Part shown: positions 8,830 through 15,971 of the stretch, piece after piece | Layout of the letters: each line of letters opens with the position of its first letter | Position numbering within the stretch: position 1 is the first letter of the stretch | Source: DATCYX01 sp963714425 | GTDB lineage: Bacteria > Chloroflexota > Anaerolineae > Anaerolineales > UBA4823 | Reading direction: 5' to 3' | Length of the DNA: 64,000 nucleotides | Assembly (NCBI GenBank): GCA_963714425.1 | Contig: CAVQOI010000001.1 | Location: 372,001 to 436,000 of the forward strand | Notes under the pieces: generated by a model | Seen by the model: only the letters and a program-made list of their open reading frames with translations | What the model was told of the DNA's origin: nothing | The model's database searches: none | Made by a program: the position numbers and the translations under genes

Positions 8830-9537
8830 TTAACTTCGCCTCCTTCCACCCATCCCCATTACCAAAGTAGCGTAATAAAGAAGCTGGAGCACTGCTGTTA
8901 CCAGCGCGGCGACATAGGTGAGCGCAGCGGCGTTGAGCACGCTATTCACGCCTCGCTGCTCATCGTCTCCTACGATCAATCCGGATTCAACCAGCAGGCG
9001 TTTTGCTCGGGCGGAAGCATTCAGCTCGACCGGTAAGGTTGCCAGAGCGAAGACAGCGCCGCCGGCGAAGACTAACACGCCGATCCAGGCAAGCTGGGGG
9101 GAGCGTAGCAAGAGGCCGATCAAGATAAAGATCCAGCCAAGGTACGAGCCGATGTTCACAGCAGGCACAAGAGCTGCGCGAATACGCAGGGGCAGGTAGT
9201 CTTCTTTGTCTTGCAAGGCGTGACCCAGCTCGTGAGCAGCAATCGCCAGCGATGCCACAGAGCTGGTCTCGTACACGCCCCTGGAGAGACGAAGTACGCG
9301 AGAGCGCGGATCGTAGTGATCGGTCAGGTTGCCAGCCACCCCTTCGACACGCACGTCATACAGACCCCCACGCTCGATCAAGCGCTGAGCAGCCTGGGCG
9401 CCGCTCAAGCGGCTGCGAGCTTGCACCTTGCCCCATTTCTGATAGGCGGAATTAACATAGAATTGAACGGCCATCATTAACAAGAAAGCCGGCAGCATAA
9501 ACATCATATAGCGGATATCATAGAATAAGAAACCCAT
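8830..9537 (-). CDS. Membrane-bound zinc metallopeptidase (YugP family)
   Basis: 235 residues from ATG 9537, with GGAG 6-7 bases upstream. The architecture is an N-terminal helix (about 8-26), a soluble region, the zinc-binding motif AAHELGHALQ near 112, then helices at about 130-150, 155-175 and 205-228. The downstream Glu in PVELNASARA near 178 is the likely third zinc ligand. This matches the neutral zinc metallopeptidase family including Bacillus YugP, whose substrates are unknown. The next gene on the strand upstream is the S41 protease, with a 67-base gap, so two envelope proteases sit together. Confidence 0.93.
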   Translation of the reverse strand: MGFLFYDIRYMMFMLPAFLLMMAVQFYVNSAYQKWGKVQARSRLSGAQAAQRLIERGGLYDVRVEGVAGNLTDHYDPRSRVLRLSRGVYETSSVASLAIAAHELGHALQDKEDYLPLRIRAALVPAVNIGSYLGWIFILIGLLLRSPQLAWIGVLVFAGGAVFALATLPVELNASARAKRLLVESGLIVGDDEQRGVNSVLNAAALTYVAALVTAVLQLLYYATLVMGMGGRRRS

Positions 9538-9604
9538 TGTTCACTCCATGAACAGATCTAATACTCATTGAATCTATCTGTTTTGACGGACACTGGATCA
9601 ATCG

Positions 9605-10846
9605 TCATTTCGTTAATAGATCTACGGCTTTATCCAATTGAGGGTCGCGGTTGTTTGCAATATCCTCTTCGCTAAATTCAATCACAACATCGGGTGTCAA
9701 TCCAACCCCGTGGATGGTGCGTTCATTCGGGGTCAGCCAGCGCGCGATCGTTATGCGTACAGCACCCTCGTCATTCTTGAGCACAGTCGGGATCTGCACG
9801 GAGCCTTTGCCAAAGGAGGTCATGCCGACCAACAAGCCGCGCCCATTATCCTGGATTGCTCCAGCCACAATCTCCGATGCAGATGCACTACCTTCATTGA
9901 TCAGCACCACCATGGGGATATCCGTTGCCAGTCCCCCCCTGCGCGGCTCATAGGTCTTTCGCCGCCCATCCCCGTATTCCTCATAGACAATAATGCCATC
10001 GGAGATGAATTCTGAACCCACATCGATCGCTGATTGAAGATAGCCACCCCCATTATTGCGCAGGTCGAGGACCAACCCATTAGGATTCTGGGCTAATAAA
10101 TCCTCGAGGGCACTGCGTAGCTGCTCTTGTGTGTTATCGGCAAAGATCAAGACGCGCACATAGCCGATATCGCCATCAAGCATGCGGTAGTCGACACTGG
10201 GGACAGTGATACTTGCCCGGGTGATTCGGACGTCAAAAGGCTCGTCCCCGGTGCGGAGGATCGTCAGGGTGACTATACTGCCAGCCGGGCCGAGGACGCG
10301 CTGCCGTACCAGCTCACCGTCAATTCCAGTCATATCCTCGCCATCGATGGCAATGATCTTATCTCCAGTGCGTAGACCAGCCTTCTCGGCGGGCGACCCA
10401 GGAATCGGACCGATCACGGTCAGAAAATCAGCGGTCGGGTCCACCCACGCCCCAATGCCTTCGTAGCTATCGTCCCCCTGCAACTGTGCTGTGAGATCGT
10501 TGTATTGGTCCGGTTCAAGGTAAGAAGTATGCGGATCACCAAGGGCATCCAGCATGCCGCGGATCGCACCACGCATCATCAGGTCATCATCAACGGGCTG
10601 GTCGACGTATTGCTCGTGCACCAGATCCCAGGTCTGCCAGAATGGGGCGAAAAGCTGGACGAGATCTTCAGTCGTGCCGTTGGCGGTATCCTCAACGGTC
10701 TGGCTACCAGCGAATGGCAGCCAGGCAAGTAGCTGGTCTGACGGGGAGAACAACCTACCGGCTACAAATCCCGCAGAACAAGATCCAACAATCAGGATTG
10801 CAGCCACGGCAATGGCTAATATGGTCAGAGTAACTTTAGATCTCAT
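9605..10846 (-). CDS. S41 family C-terminal processing peptidase (CtpA-like)
   Basis: 413 residues from ATG 10846 (GGAG 6 bases upstream). An N-terminal signal-anchor (about 8-30) exports it. A helical region follows, then a PDZ domain (about 125-205, with LRTGDKIIAIDGEDMTG), then the S41 catalytic domain. The catalytic Ser lies in INEGSASASEIVAGAIQD near 317 and the general-base Lys in SFGKGSVQIP near 342. These proteases trim C-terminal tails of envelope proteins or are activated through the PDZ domain. The length is usual for the family. A YugP-type peptidase gene lies just downstream. Confidence 0.95.
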   Translation of the reverse strand: MRSKVTLTILAIAVAAILIVGSCSAGFVAGRLFSPSDQLLAWLPFAGSQTVEDTANGTTEDLVQLFAPFWQTWDLVHEQYVDQPVDDDLMMRGAIRGMLDALGDPHTSYLEPDQYNDLTAQLQGDDSYEGIGAWVDPTADFLTVIGPIPGSPAEKAGLRTGDKIIAIDGEDMTGIDGELVRQRVLGPAGSIVTLTILRTGDEPFDVRITRASITVPSVDYRMLDGDIGYVRVLIFADNTQEQLRSALEDLLAQNPNGLVLDLRNNGGGYLQSAIDVGSEFISDGIIVYEEYGDGRRKTYEPRRGGLATDIPMVVLINEGSASASEIVAGAIQDNGRGLLVGMTSFGKGSVQIPTVLKNDEGAVRITIARWLTPNERTIHGVGLTPDVVIEFSEEDIANNRDPQLDKAVDLLTK

Positions 10847-11020
10847 GCACAGCTCCGTCTCGAATCCTGATTAAGAAATCAGGCAGGATTGCCTGCTTCG
10901 ATGAGTAATTTCATGACTCAATGGAGTCAAGATTACCATAAATTTATTAGAGAAATATAATAACCCTGGGAGGAAGACCCGGAGATTGGGTTTCCCCCAA
11001 TACCCGTTGGTGGATAACAA

Positions 11021-11821
11021 TCAGGCAGCGAGCCAGCCGTCGAGGTAAGCCTGGAAGGATTCTGGATCGCTGACACGCTCTGTGTATGCGAGCAAGGCGC
11101 GACCATCCAGGGGGTAGAGTGGGTGGCATGAGGTGGGCATGGCTCCTCCCGGAGCGTTCACGACCGCATGTACAAAGGGCGCAACCAGGTCGGCTTTTTG
11201 CAGCCGGGGGACGATCTCCTCAGCTGTTACGATGACAGTACCAGCTGTCATGACCAGCTCAATATCAACACCCTGGTTCCCACCGATTATGGCATTCCCA
11301 TCAGGGTCCGCCTGCAAAGCGTGGATGGCAGCCACATCTGGGCTGATGGCTGGGAATGCCATCAGCTCTTCCCCACTATAGGGGTCTCTGACTGTGCGCA
11401 CATCGGGACGTAATTTGGGCAGGTCGGTGCCAAGCCAGCCGAGCCCAGGCATAAACCCTACACGCGCCATGCGAGCGCGCAGCCCGAAGGCGATGCTGGC
11501 CTCGGTCTCCTCCATGATTTCGATCTCACCCCGGTTGGCGAGGTAGGTAAACATGGGAGCCAGCCCGAAGATCTCCAATCCAAAATAGCACGATCGAATG
11601 CACGAGACCATGCGCGCTCCCACCAGCAGATCGCTCTCCAACCCCGCCGTGAAAGCCAGCAAGGTCAGGTTGTCTGGTTCACCTGTGCTCAAAAAGCGAG
11701 TAAGAAGCGCCCGGACGAATTCCATCGGTCGGCGGTAGAGGGTCATGCCTCCCAACGCCAGGGTATCCCCTGATTTTACAAGCAGGGCAGCTGCCTCGAT
11801 TGAAATTTGTTTATCACTCAT
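11021..11821 (-). CDS. Orphan CoA-transferase alpha-like subunit (family I)
   Basis: 266 residues. The N-terminal KSGDTLALGGMTLYRRPMEF matches the GxGG-type CoA/oxyanion-hole region of family I CoA-transferase alpha subunits such as glutaconate CoA-transferase subunit A; the rest keeps the NagB/RpiA-like fold pattern (LLAFTAGLESDLLVGA, then GNAIIGGNQGVDIELVMTAG). The catalytic Glu of this family is in the beta subunit, and no beta gene adjoins it: upstream is a HAD nucleotidase with a 4-base ATGA overlap, downstream a 174-base gap and the S41 protease. It therefore may pair with a distant beta subunit or have another role. Confidence 0.75.
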   Translation of the reverse strand: MSDKQISIEAAALLVKSGDTLALGGMTLYRRPMEFVRALLTRFLSTGEPDNLTLLAFTAGLESDLLVGARMVSCIRSCYFGLEIFGLAPMFTYLANRGEIEIMEETEASIAFGLRARMARVGFMPGLGWLGTDLPKLRPDVRTVRDPYSGEELMAFPAISPDVAAIHALQADPDGNAIIGGNQGVDIELVMTAGTVIVTAEEIVPRLQKADLVAPFVHAVVNAPGGAMPTSCHPLYPLDGRALLAYTERVSDPESFQAYLDGWLAA

Positions 11822-12492
11822 TCACTGTGCTCAAGCGCATTTTTGTGATTATCCTGCCACAGTTCAGGCAATATTTGTCTGAGTTCGTGGGGGCGGAGCA
11901 CGGATTGTCTCGCAGCCGGGTCTGGATCTTTTCTTCCTACCAGAATGGTGAACCAACCCAGGTCATATGCGGGCGCCAGATTACGCGGTGCGTCATCCAG
12001 ATAGACACAGCTTTGGGGGAGCTTTTCCCCAGCCTGGCGCATTGCCATTTGATAGGCCTCTGGATCTGGCTTGCATTTAAAATCCACCGCCCGCACATCG
12101 ATCACACCATCGAAACAATCCTTGACACCCAAAGCATCCAAGACACGCTCAGCGTGGGAAGCGTCGGCATTGGTAAAAATGAATTTATTACGATCCAGGC
12201 TGCTTAGAAGGGTGCGCAGCTCTGGGTCTGGCTGGACCATTGTGTCGATGGGCAGGTCATGCACGTAGGCTAAGAATTCATCTGCATCCACCTGGTGGTG
12301 TACCTGAAGCCCGCGCAGAGTTGTGCCGTAGGTCTCAAAATAATGTTTGCGAAGCGCGGCGATTTCATCGGGTGGCAGCTGGAGCATTTCGAGCATGTAC
12401 TGGTTCATCCGGTAGCGGATAGCCGCCCACACACCATTAGAAGAAGGATACAAGGTGTCATCAAGATCGAAGAACAGGGTTGAATAAGCCAC
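11818..12492 (-). CDS. HAD-family hydrolase, probable pyrimidine 5'-nucleotidase
   Basis: 224 residues from GTG 12492. HAD motif I is FFDLDDTLYPSS near 7-18 with both catalytic Asp residues, motif II is IFTNADASH near 104 (Thr), motif III Lys is DFKCKPDPEAY near 138, and motif IV is VYLDDAPRN near 163. The DLDDTLYP motif with a helical cap is typical of the yeast SDT1/PHM8-like pyrimidine 5'-nucleotidase group, though the substrate is inferred. Its stop overlaps the next ATG by 4 bases. A TATAAT box lies 7 bases upstream of the GTG with no Shine-Dalgarno site, so the message may be leaderless. Confidence 0.85.
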   Translation of the reverse strand: MAYSTLFFDLDDTLYPSSNGVWAAIRYRMNQYMLEMLQLPPDEIAALRKHYFETYGTTLRGLQVHHQVDADEFLAYVHDLPIDTMVQPDPELRTLLSSLDRNKFIFTNADASHAERVLDALGVKDCFDGVIDVRAVDFKCKPDPEAYQMAMRQAGEKLPQSCVYLDDAPRNLAPAYDLGWFTILVGRKDPDPAARQSVLRPHELRQILPELWQDNHKNALEHSE

Positions 12493-12498
12493 GAGATA

Positions 12499-12504
12499 AT
12501 TATA
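12499..12504 (-). promoter_or_regulatory. -10 box giving a possibly leaderless HAD transcript
   Basis: Minus-strand TATAAT at 12504 to 12499. A start site about 7 bases downstream would coincide with the GTG start codon at 12492. No convincing -35 hexamer is seen at 17 bases spacing, and no ribosome site lies between the box and the GTG. Confidence 0.5.
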
Positions 12505-12668
12505 AAGCCTCTGCTGACTTGATAGAGTGATTAGAGTTTTGTGAGAAATGCATCATCGTCGTCACATCCAGCCGTAGATGGCGACTAATAAGGTGAAGAT
12601 AAACAACAACATTGGCTTGTCAAGATCCGCCAATGAGTTTACACAATATCTGTACAGGAGACCTTGAA

Positions 12669-13352
12669 ATGAAACAAACCACTCGTATTTTTATTTATTT
12701 GCTTATTTTTGGCGCATTGGCACTTTCGGCTGTGGGGGTTGCATTTGGGCGGGAGATTGCTCAATCCGACTTTTTCAATTCACCCAAAGATGAAATCGAA
12801 TTCACCGGCGTGCTCGAAACCGTTGATGGAGATTATTGGACTGTCGATGGTAAAACGTTCTTGGTTCCACCCTCAGCGGAGATCGATGGTACATTGTCGA
12901 TCGGACAGCTCGTCAGAGTGCATGTGATTGTGAATGCGGATGGAAGCCTGACTTTACGTGAGGTTGAGCCAGTCTCAGAACAAGAACTGGAGAATGACAA
13001 CATCAACGACAACATGAATGATGACAACATCAACGACAACATGGACGATGACAACCTGAACGACAACATGGACGATGACAACCTGAACGACAACATGGAC
13101 GATGATAACGCGAACGACAACTCAGGCGACGAGTGGGAAGACGATAATAGCAACAGCAACGATAATGATGATGATGACTGGGAGGACGATAATAGCAACA
13201 GCAACGATAACGATGATGATGACTGGGAGGACGATAATAGCAACAGCAATGATAACGATGATGATGACGATAACGATAATGATGATGATGATGATGACGA
13301 CGATAACGATAACGATGATGGCGGCGACGAGAAAGACCCAGGCGACGATTAA
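12669..13352 (+). CDS. Secreted Asp/Asn-rich repeat protein with DUF5666-like domain
   Basis: 227 residues from ATG 12669 (AGGAG 8 bases upstream). A signal peptide covers about 1-27. A compact beta domain follows at about 35-95 (IEFTGVLETVDGDYWTVDG, then LSIGQLVRVHV) that resembles the DUF5666/OB-like domains of secreted bacterial proteins. The remaining 125 residues are low complexity: four or so nine-residue units of the DDDNLNDNM type, three 15-residue units beginning WEDDNSNSND, and a terminal poly-Asp/Asn run. The tail is extremely acidic, and metal (perhaps calcium) binding is a reasonable guess, not shown. A strong intrinsic terminator follows at once, so it is a single-gene unit. Confidence 0.82.
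   Translation: MKQTTRIFIYLLIFGALALSAVGVAFGREIAQSDFFNSPKDEIEFTGVLETVDGDYWTVDGKTFLVPPSAEIDGTLSIGQLVRVHVIVNADGSLTLREVEPVSEQELENDNINDNMNDDNINDNMDDDNLNDNMDDDNLNDNMDDDNANDNSGDEWEDDNSNSNDNDDDDWEDDNSNSNDNDDDDWEDDNSNSNDNDDDDDNDNDDDDDDDDNDNDDGGDEKDPGDD
12990..13330 (+). repeat. Coding tandem repeats (27-bp and 45-bp units)
   Basis: Within the acidic protein gene, 27-bp units (gacgatgacaacctgaacga + caacatg type) repeat about four times at 12994-13120. Then 45-bp units beginning with tgggaggacgataatagcaa repeat three times at about 13135-13265, followed by a GAT/GAC/AAC-rich run. Copies differ by few bases, as expected of recent slippage or unequal crossing-over. The frame is kept throughout. Confidence 0.85.
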
Positions 13353-13373
13353 TCTCCCAGGGTAACCAACACC

Positions 13374-13410
13374 GAGCGGGGCGGCACTGCCGCCCCGCTC
13401 TTTGGTTTTA
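13374..13410 (+). terminator. Rho-independent terminator after the acidic repeat protein
   Basis: A 12-bp perfect GC-rich stem, GAGCGGGGCGGC (13374-13385) with GCCGCCCCGCTC (13389-13400), a 3-base loop, and the T-rich tail TTTGGTTTT. It lies between the acidic protein stop and mutL and should separate the two transcripts. Confidence 0.9.
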
Positions 13411-13428
13411 AGGCTTTATAATACCCTC

Positions 13429-15174
13429 ATGCCAATTCGCGTCCTTCCGGCAGATGTCGCCTCACAAATTGCAGCTGGTGAAGTCATCGAGCGCCCCGCT
13501 TCTGTTGTAAAAGAATTAATCGAAAACGCACTGGATGCTGACGCCTCGCGCATCACGATACGGATCGAAGGCGCCGGAAAACGAGTGATTGAGGTGGCTG
13601 ATGATGGTCGTGGCATCTCAGCGGAGGAACTAGACCTGGCGGTCGAGCGCCATGCAACCAGCAAAGTACGCAATGCGGAGGATCTCTTTCGCATCTCCAC
13701 ACTTGGGTTTCGCGGCGAAGCGCTAGCATCCATCGCATCGGTCTCTCGTCTTACGCTCACCTCGCGCCTCCGGGCATCCCAGTCTGGGGCGCGCCTGCGA
13801 GTGGTGGGTGGAAAGGCGGAACAAGTCCAGCCCCTTGGGGCTGCGGAAGGTAGCCTGGTGCATGTCGAAGACCTGTTCTTCAATGTGCCGGCAAGGTTGA
13901 AATTCTTGAAGAGCGATGTTACCGAGCGCCGGCAGATCGACACACTGGTCACGCGCTACGCGCTGGCATATCCACATGTGCATTTCCAAATGCGCCAGGA
14001 TGATCGTCCGGGCTTGCAGACCAGTGGAGATGGCGACAGGCGCGCAGTGCTGGCGTCGCTATATGGCGTGGACGCCGCTCGCCAGATGTTGGAAGTGCTC
14101 GCCCAGGATGAGGGAGTGGGTATTACCGGTTTCATCAGTCCAATTGCGCTGACGCGTTCGAACCGGCGGGAGATCCTTCTGTTTGTCAACCGCCGTCCCG
14201 TTCAAGATATCGCCCTGACGACTGCCCTGGTGCAGGCGTACCACACTTTTCTAATGGTGGGACGTTACCCGATGGCGATGCTATTCTTAGAGATGCCCCC
14301 GGAGATGGTGGATGTCAATGTGCATCCTACCAAGGCAGAGGTGCGCTTCCGGAATGCCGATCGCCTGTTTAGTGCGGTGCAGCGGGCTGTGCGGCGAGCA
14401 TTGCTGGCGCATACCCCAGTGCCAGAGTGGAGGCAGGATTCTGCGATATCTCCAACCAATCTGGAGTCAGGCATAGCCGGGATTGACTGGACAGGAAAGC
14501 CATCCATTCCCTATCCTTCGTTGCAATCTCCCTATCCTGCGGATACACTTCCCCTGCCTGGCACATCACCGGCAGGGACAGCGCCGATTTTGCGCCTTGT
14601 CGGTCAGATTGCATCAGCCTACTTGGTCGCTGAGGGACCTGATGGTCTGTATCTAATCGACCAGCATGCTGCCCATGAAAGGGTGTTATTTGAGAAGCTG
14701 ATGGCGCAATATAACGCCCGAAAGGACGAGCCGCTTCCAGCACAGGCACTGCTCCAGGCAGCGACGGTCGACCTGCCCCCTGCGAGCGGACGACATCTCG
14801 AAGAGCAGCTCCCACTGCTCAGTAGACTGGGCTTTAAGGTAGAGGTTTTTGGTCCGGGGACCTACCTGGTGCGCGCGATCCCGGCACTGCTCTCTGGACT
14901 GGATGCTCCGGCTGCATTGCGCGTGTTGGTAGAGGATTTTGAAGAGGACGAAACTCCCCTGCAAGCACAGATGGAGGCACGCATCATTGCTCGTGTATGC
15001 AAGCGCGCCGCAGTCAAAGCCGGACGTGTTCTATCCGCAGAAGAGCAACATGCTCTCTTGGAAGGTCTGCAAGCCTGCCAGTCACCGCGTACCTGCCCGC
15101 ATGGCAGACCCACCATGATCCACCTATCGGTCGACCTGCTGGAGCGCCAGTTCGGACGGCGGGGTGCCCGCTAA
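13429..15174 (+). CDS. mutL: DNA mismatch repair protein MutL
   Basis: 581 residues from ATG 13429 (MPIRVLPADVASQIAAGEVI), the usual MutL start; a longer start at 13402 would fall in the terminator tail. The GHKL ATPase motifs are ENALDADA near 36, DDGRGI near 61, ATSKVRNAEDL and GFRGEALASI near 93. The transducer domain follows, then a Pro-rich linker at about 340-395. The C-terminal domain has the endonuclease signature DQHAAHERVLFEKLM near 419, with CKRAAVKAG near 525 and CPHGRPTM near 560, so this should be a nicking MutL, as in bacteria without MutH. No mutS lies in the window. Confidence 0.97.
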   Translation: MPIRVLPADVASQIAAGEVIERPASVVKELIENALDADASRITIRIEGAGKRVIEVADDGRGISAEELDLAVERHATSKVRNAEDLFRISTLGFRGEALASIASVSRLTLTSRLRASQSGARLRVVGGKAEQVQPLGAAEGSLVHVEDLFFNVPARLKFLKSDVTERRQIDTLVTRYALAYPHVHFQMRQDDRPGLQTSGDGDRRAVLASLYGVDAARQMLEVLAQDEGVGITGFISPIALTRSNRREILLFVNRRPVQDIALTTALVQAYHTFLMVGRYPMAMLFLEMPPEMVDVNVHPTKAEVRFRNADRLFSAVQRAVRRALLAHTPVPEWRQDSAISPTNLESGIAGIDWTGKPSIPYPSLQSPYPADTLPLPGTSPAGTAPILRLVGQIASAYLVAEGPDGLYLIDQHAAHERVLFEKLMAQYNARKDEPLPAQALLQAATVDLPPASGRHLEEQLPLLSRLGFKVEVFGPGTYLVRAIPALLSGLDAPAALRVLVEDFEEDETPLQAQMEARIIARVCKRAAVKAGRVLSAEEQHALLEGLQACQSPRTCPHGRPTMIHLSVDLLERQFGRRGAR

Positions 15175-15238
15175 GGACAGATACGAGCTGAGGGTGGTTG
15201 TCGGGGAACAAATCTTGTCTTGCCAACGTCTACAGCGT

Positions 15239-15871
15239 ATGATGGCAACCTATACCTCTAGAACAGACCGAATGCGCACTGGACTGGCTCTCGTGCTGGG
15301 AGGTGTGCTAATCTTGAGCGCGTGCGTGCCAGCAGCAGGATCAAACTCCGAGCTTTCTCCGGCGGACACTGAACCGGGAGCAAGTTCCTCCCTAGCTCAA
15401 AGTGCCGTTCCCCTGGAGCCTTCAGGTCAAGAGGCGTTCCAAGCGCTGACTACGACACCCCCAGCTGGACTCGAAGGAGATAGGACGAAAATGCCGATTG
15501 ACCCCGCGCTTCAACCCATAATTGACGAGGCGATCGCTGACCTGGCGCAACGCCTGAGTATTGATGAAGAAGACATCCTGGTGATGCGTGCGGAAAGCGT
15601 CACCTGGCCAGATGCCAGCCTGGGCTGCCCGCAGCCGGGCATGAAGTATAAACAAGTCCCAGAAGATGGTGCACTGATTGTTTTACAGGTGATGGGTTGG
15701 GAGTATGAGTATCACTTAGGTGGAAATCGCGGATTGTTTCTGTGCGAGAAAATCAATAAAGATCCGGCTAATCCGCCGATGATCGACATCACGAACCTGA
15801 CCCCCGGTAGCCCGCAAAATTCCACGCCCCCAGCGCCCGATAACAGCATTCCCCCTGATGAAGACAAGTAA
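15239..15871 (+). CDS. Lipoprotein with conserved TWPD/LGCP-PGM domain
   Basis: About 210 residues. The lipobox LSAC follows the hydrophobic stretch LALVLGGVLI, so it is a lipoprotein. The start is uncertain: ATG 15239, ATG 15242 or ATG 15272 all keep the signal peptide and none has a clear ribosome site. After a Ser/Pro/Glu linker (to about residue 80), a compact domain carries EDILVMRAESVTWPDASLG, then CPQPGMKYKQV, GALIVLQVMGWEYEYHLGG and a final LFLCE; two Cys may pair. I have seen this pattern in uncharacterised envelope proteins of Chloroflexi and Cyanobacteria. It follows mutL by 64 bases and ends in a hairpin terminator. Confidence 0.72.
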   Translation: MMATYTSRTDRMRTGLALVLGGVLILSACVPAAGSNSELSPADTEPGASSSLAQSAVPLEPSGQEAFQALTTTPPAGLEGDRTKMPIDPALQPIIDEAIADLAQRLSIDEEDILVMRAESVTWPDASLGCPQPGMKYKQVPEDGALIVLQVMGWEYEYHLGGNRGLFLCEKINKDPANPPMIDITNLTPGSPQNSTPPAPDNSIPPDEDK

Positions 15872-15886
15872 TTCTTAGATGAATCA

Positions 15887-15923
15887 CAGCCACCCACAGA
15901 TTTCTGTGGGTGGCTGATTTGTT
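15887..15923. terminator. Intrinsic terminator, possibly bidirectional
   Basis: Perfect 13-bp stem CAGCCACCCACAG (15887-15899) with CTGTGGGTGGCTG (15904-15916), a 4-base loop, then ATTTGTT. It lies between the lipoprotein gene and the convergent subtilase gene and could serve both. Confidence 0.85.
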
Positions 15924-15971
15924 CGCAGAGCAGACATCAATCGAGCTGTCTGACCCCACTCACTCTAAAAT

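Noticed and set aside
12833..13249. Ser/Leu-rich open frame on the minus strand under the acidic protein gene.
   Set aside because: It is the complement of Asp/Asn codon repeats, has no ribosome site and lacks any domain.
12990..13330. Regular repeats that could be read as a CRISPR array.
   Set aside because: The units are coding, in frame, adjacent without unique spacers, and lie in a gene with a signal peptide and ribosome site.
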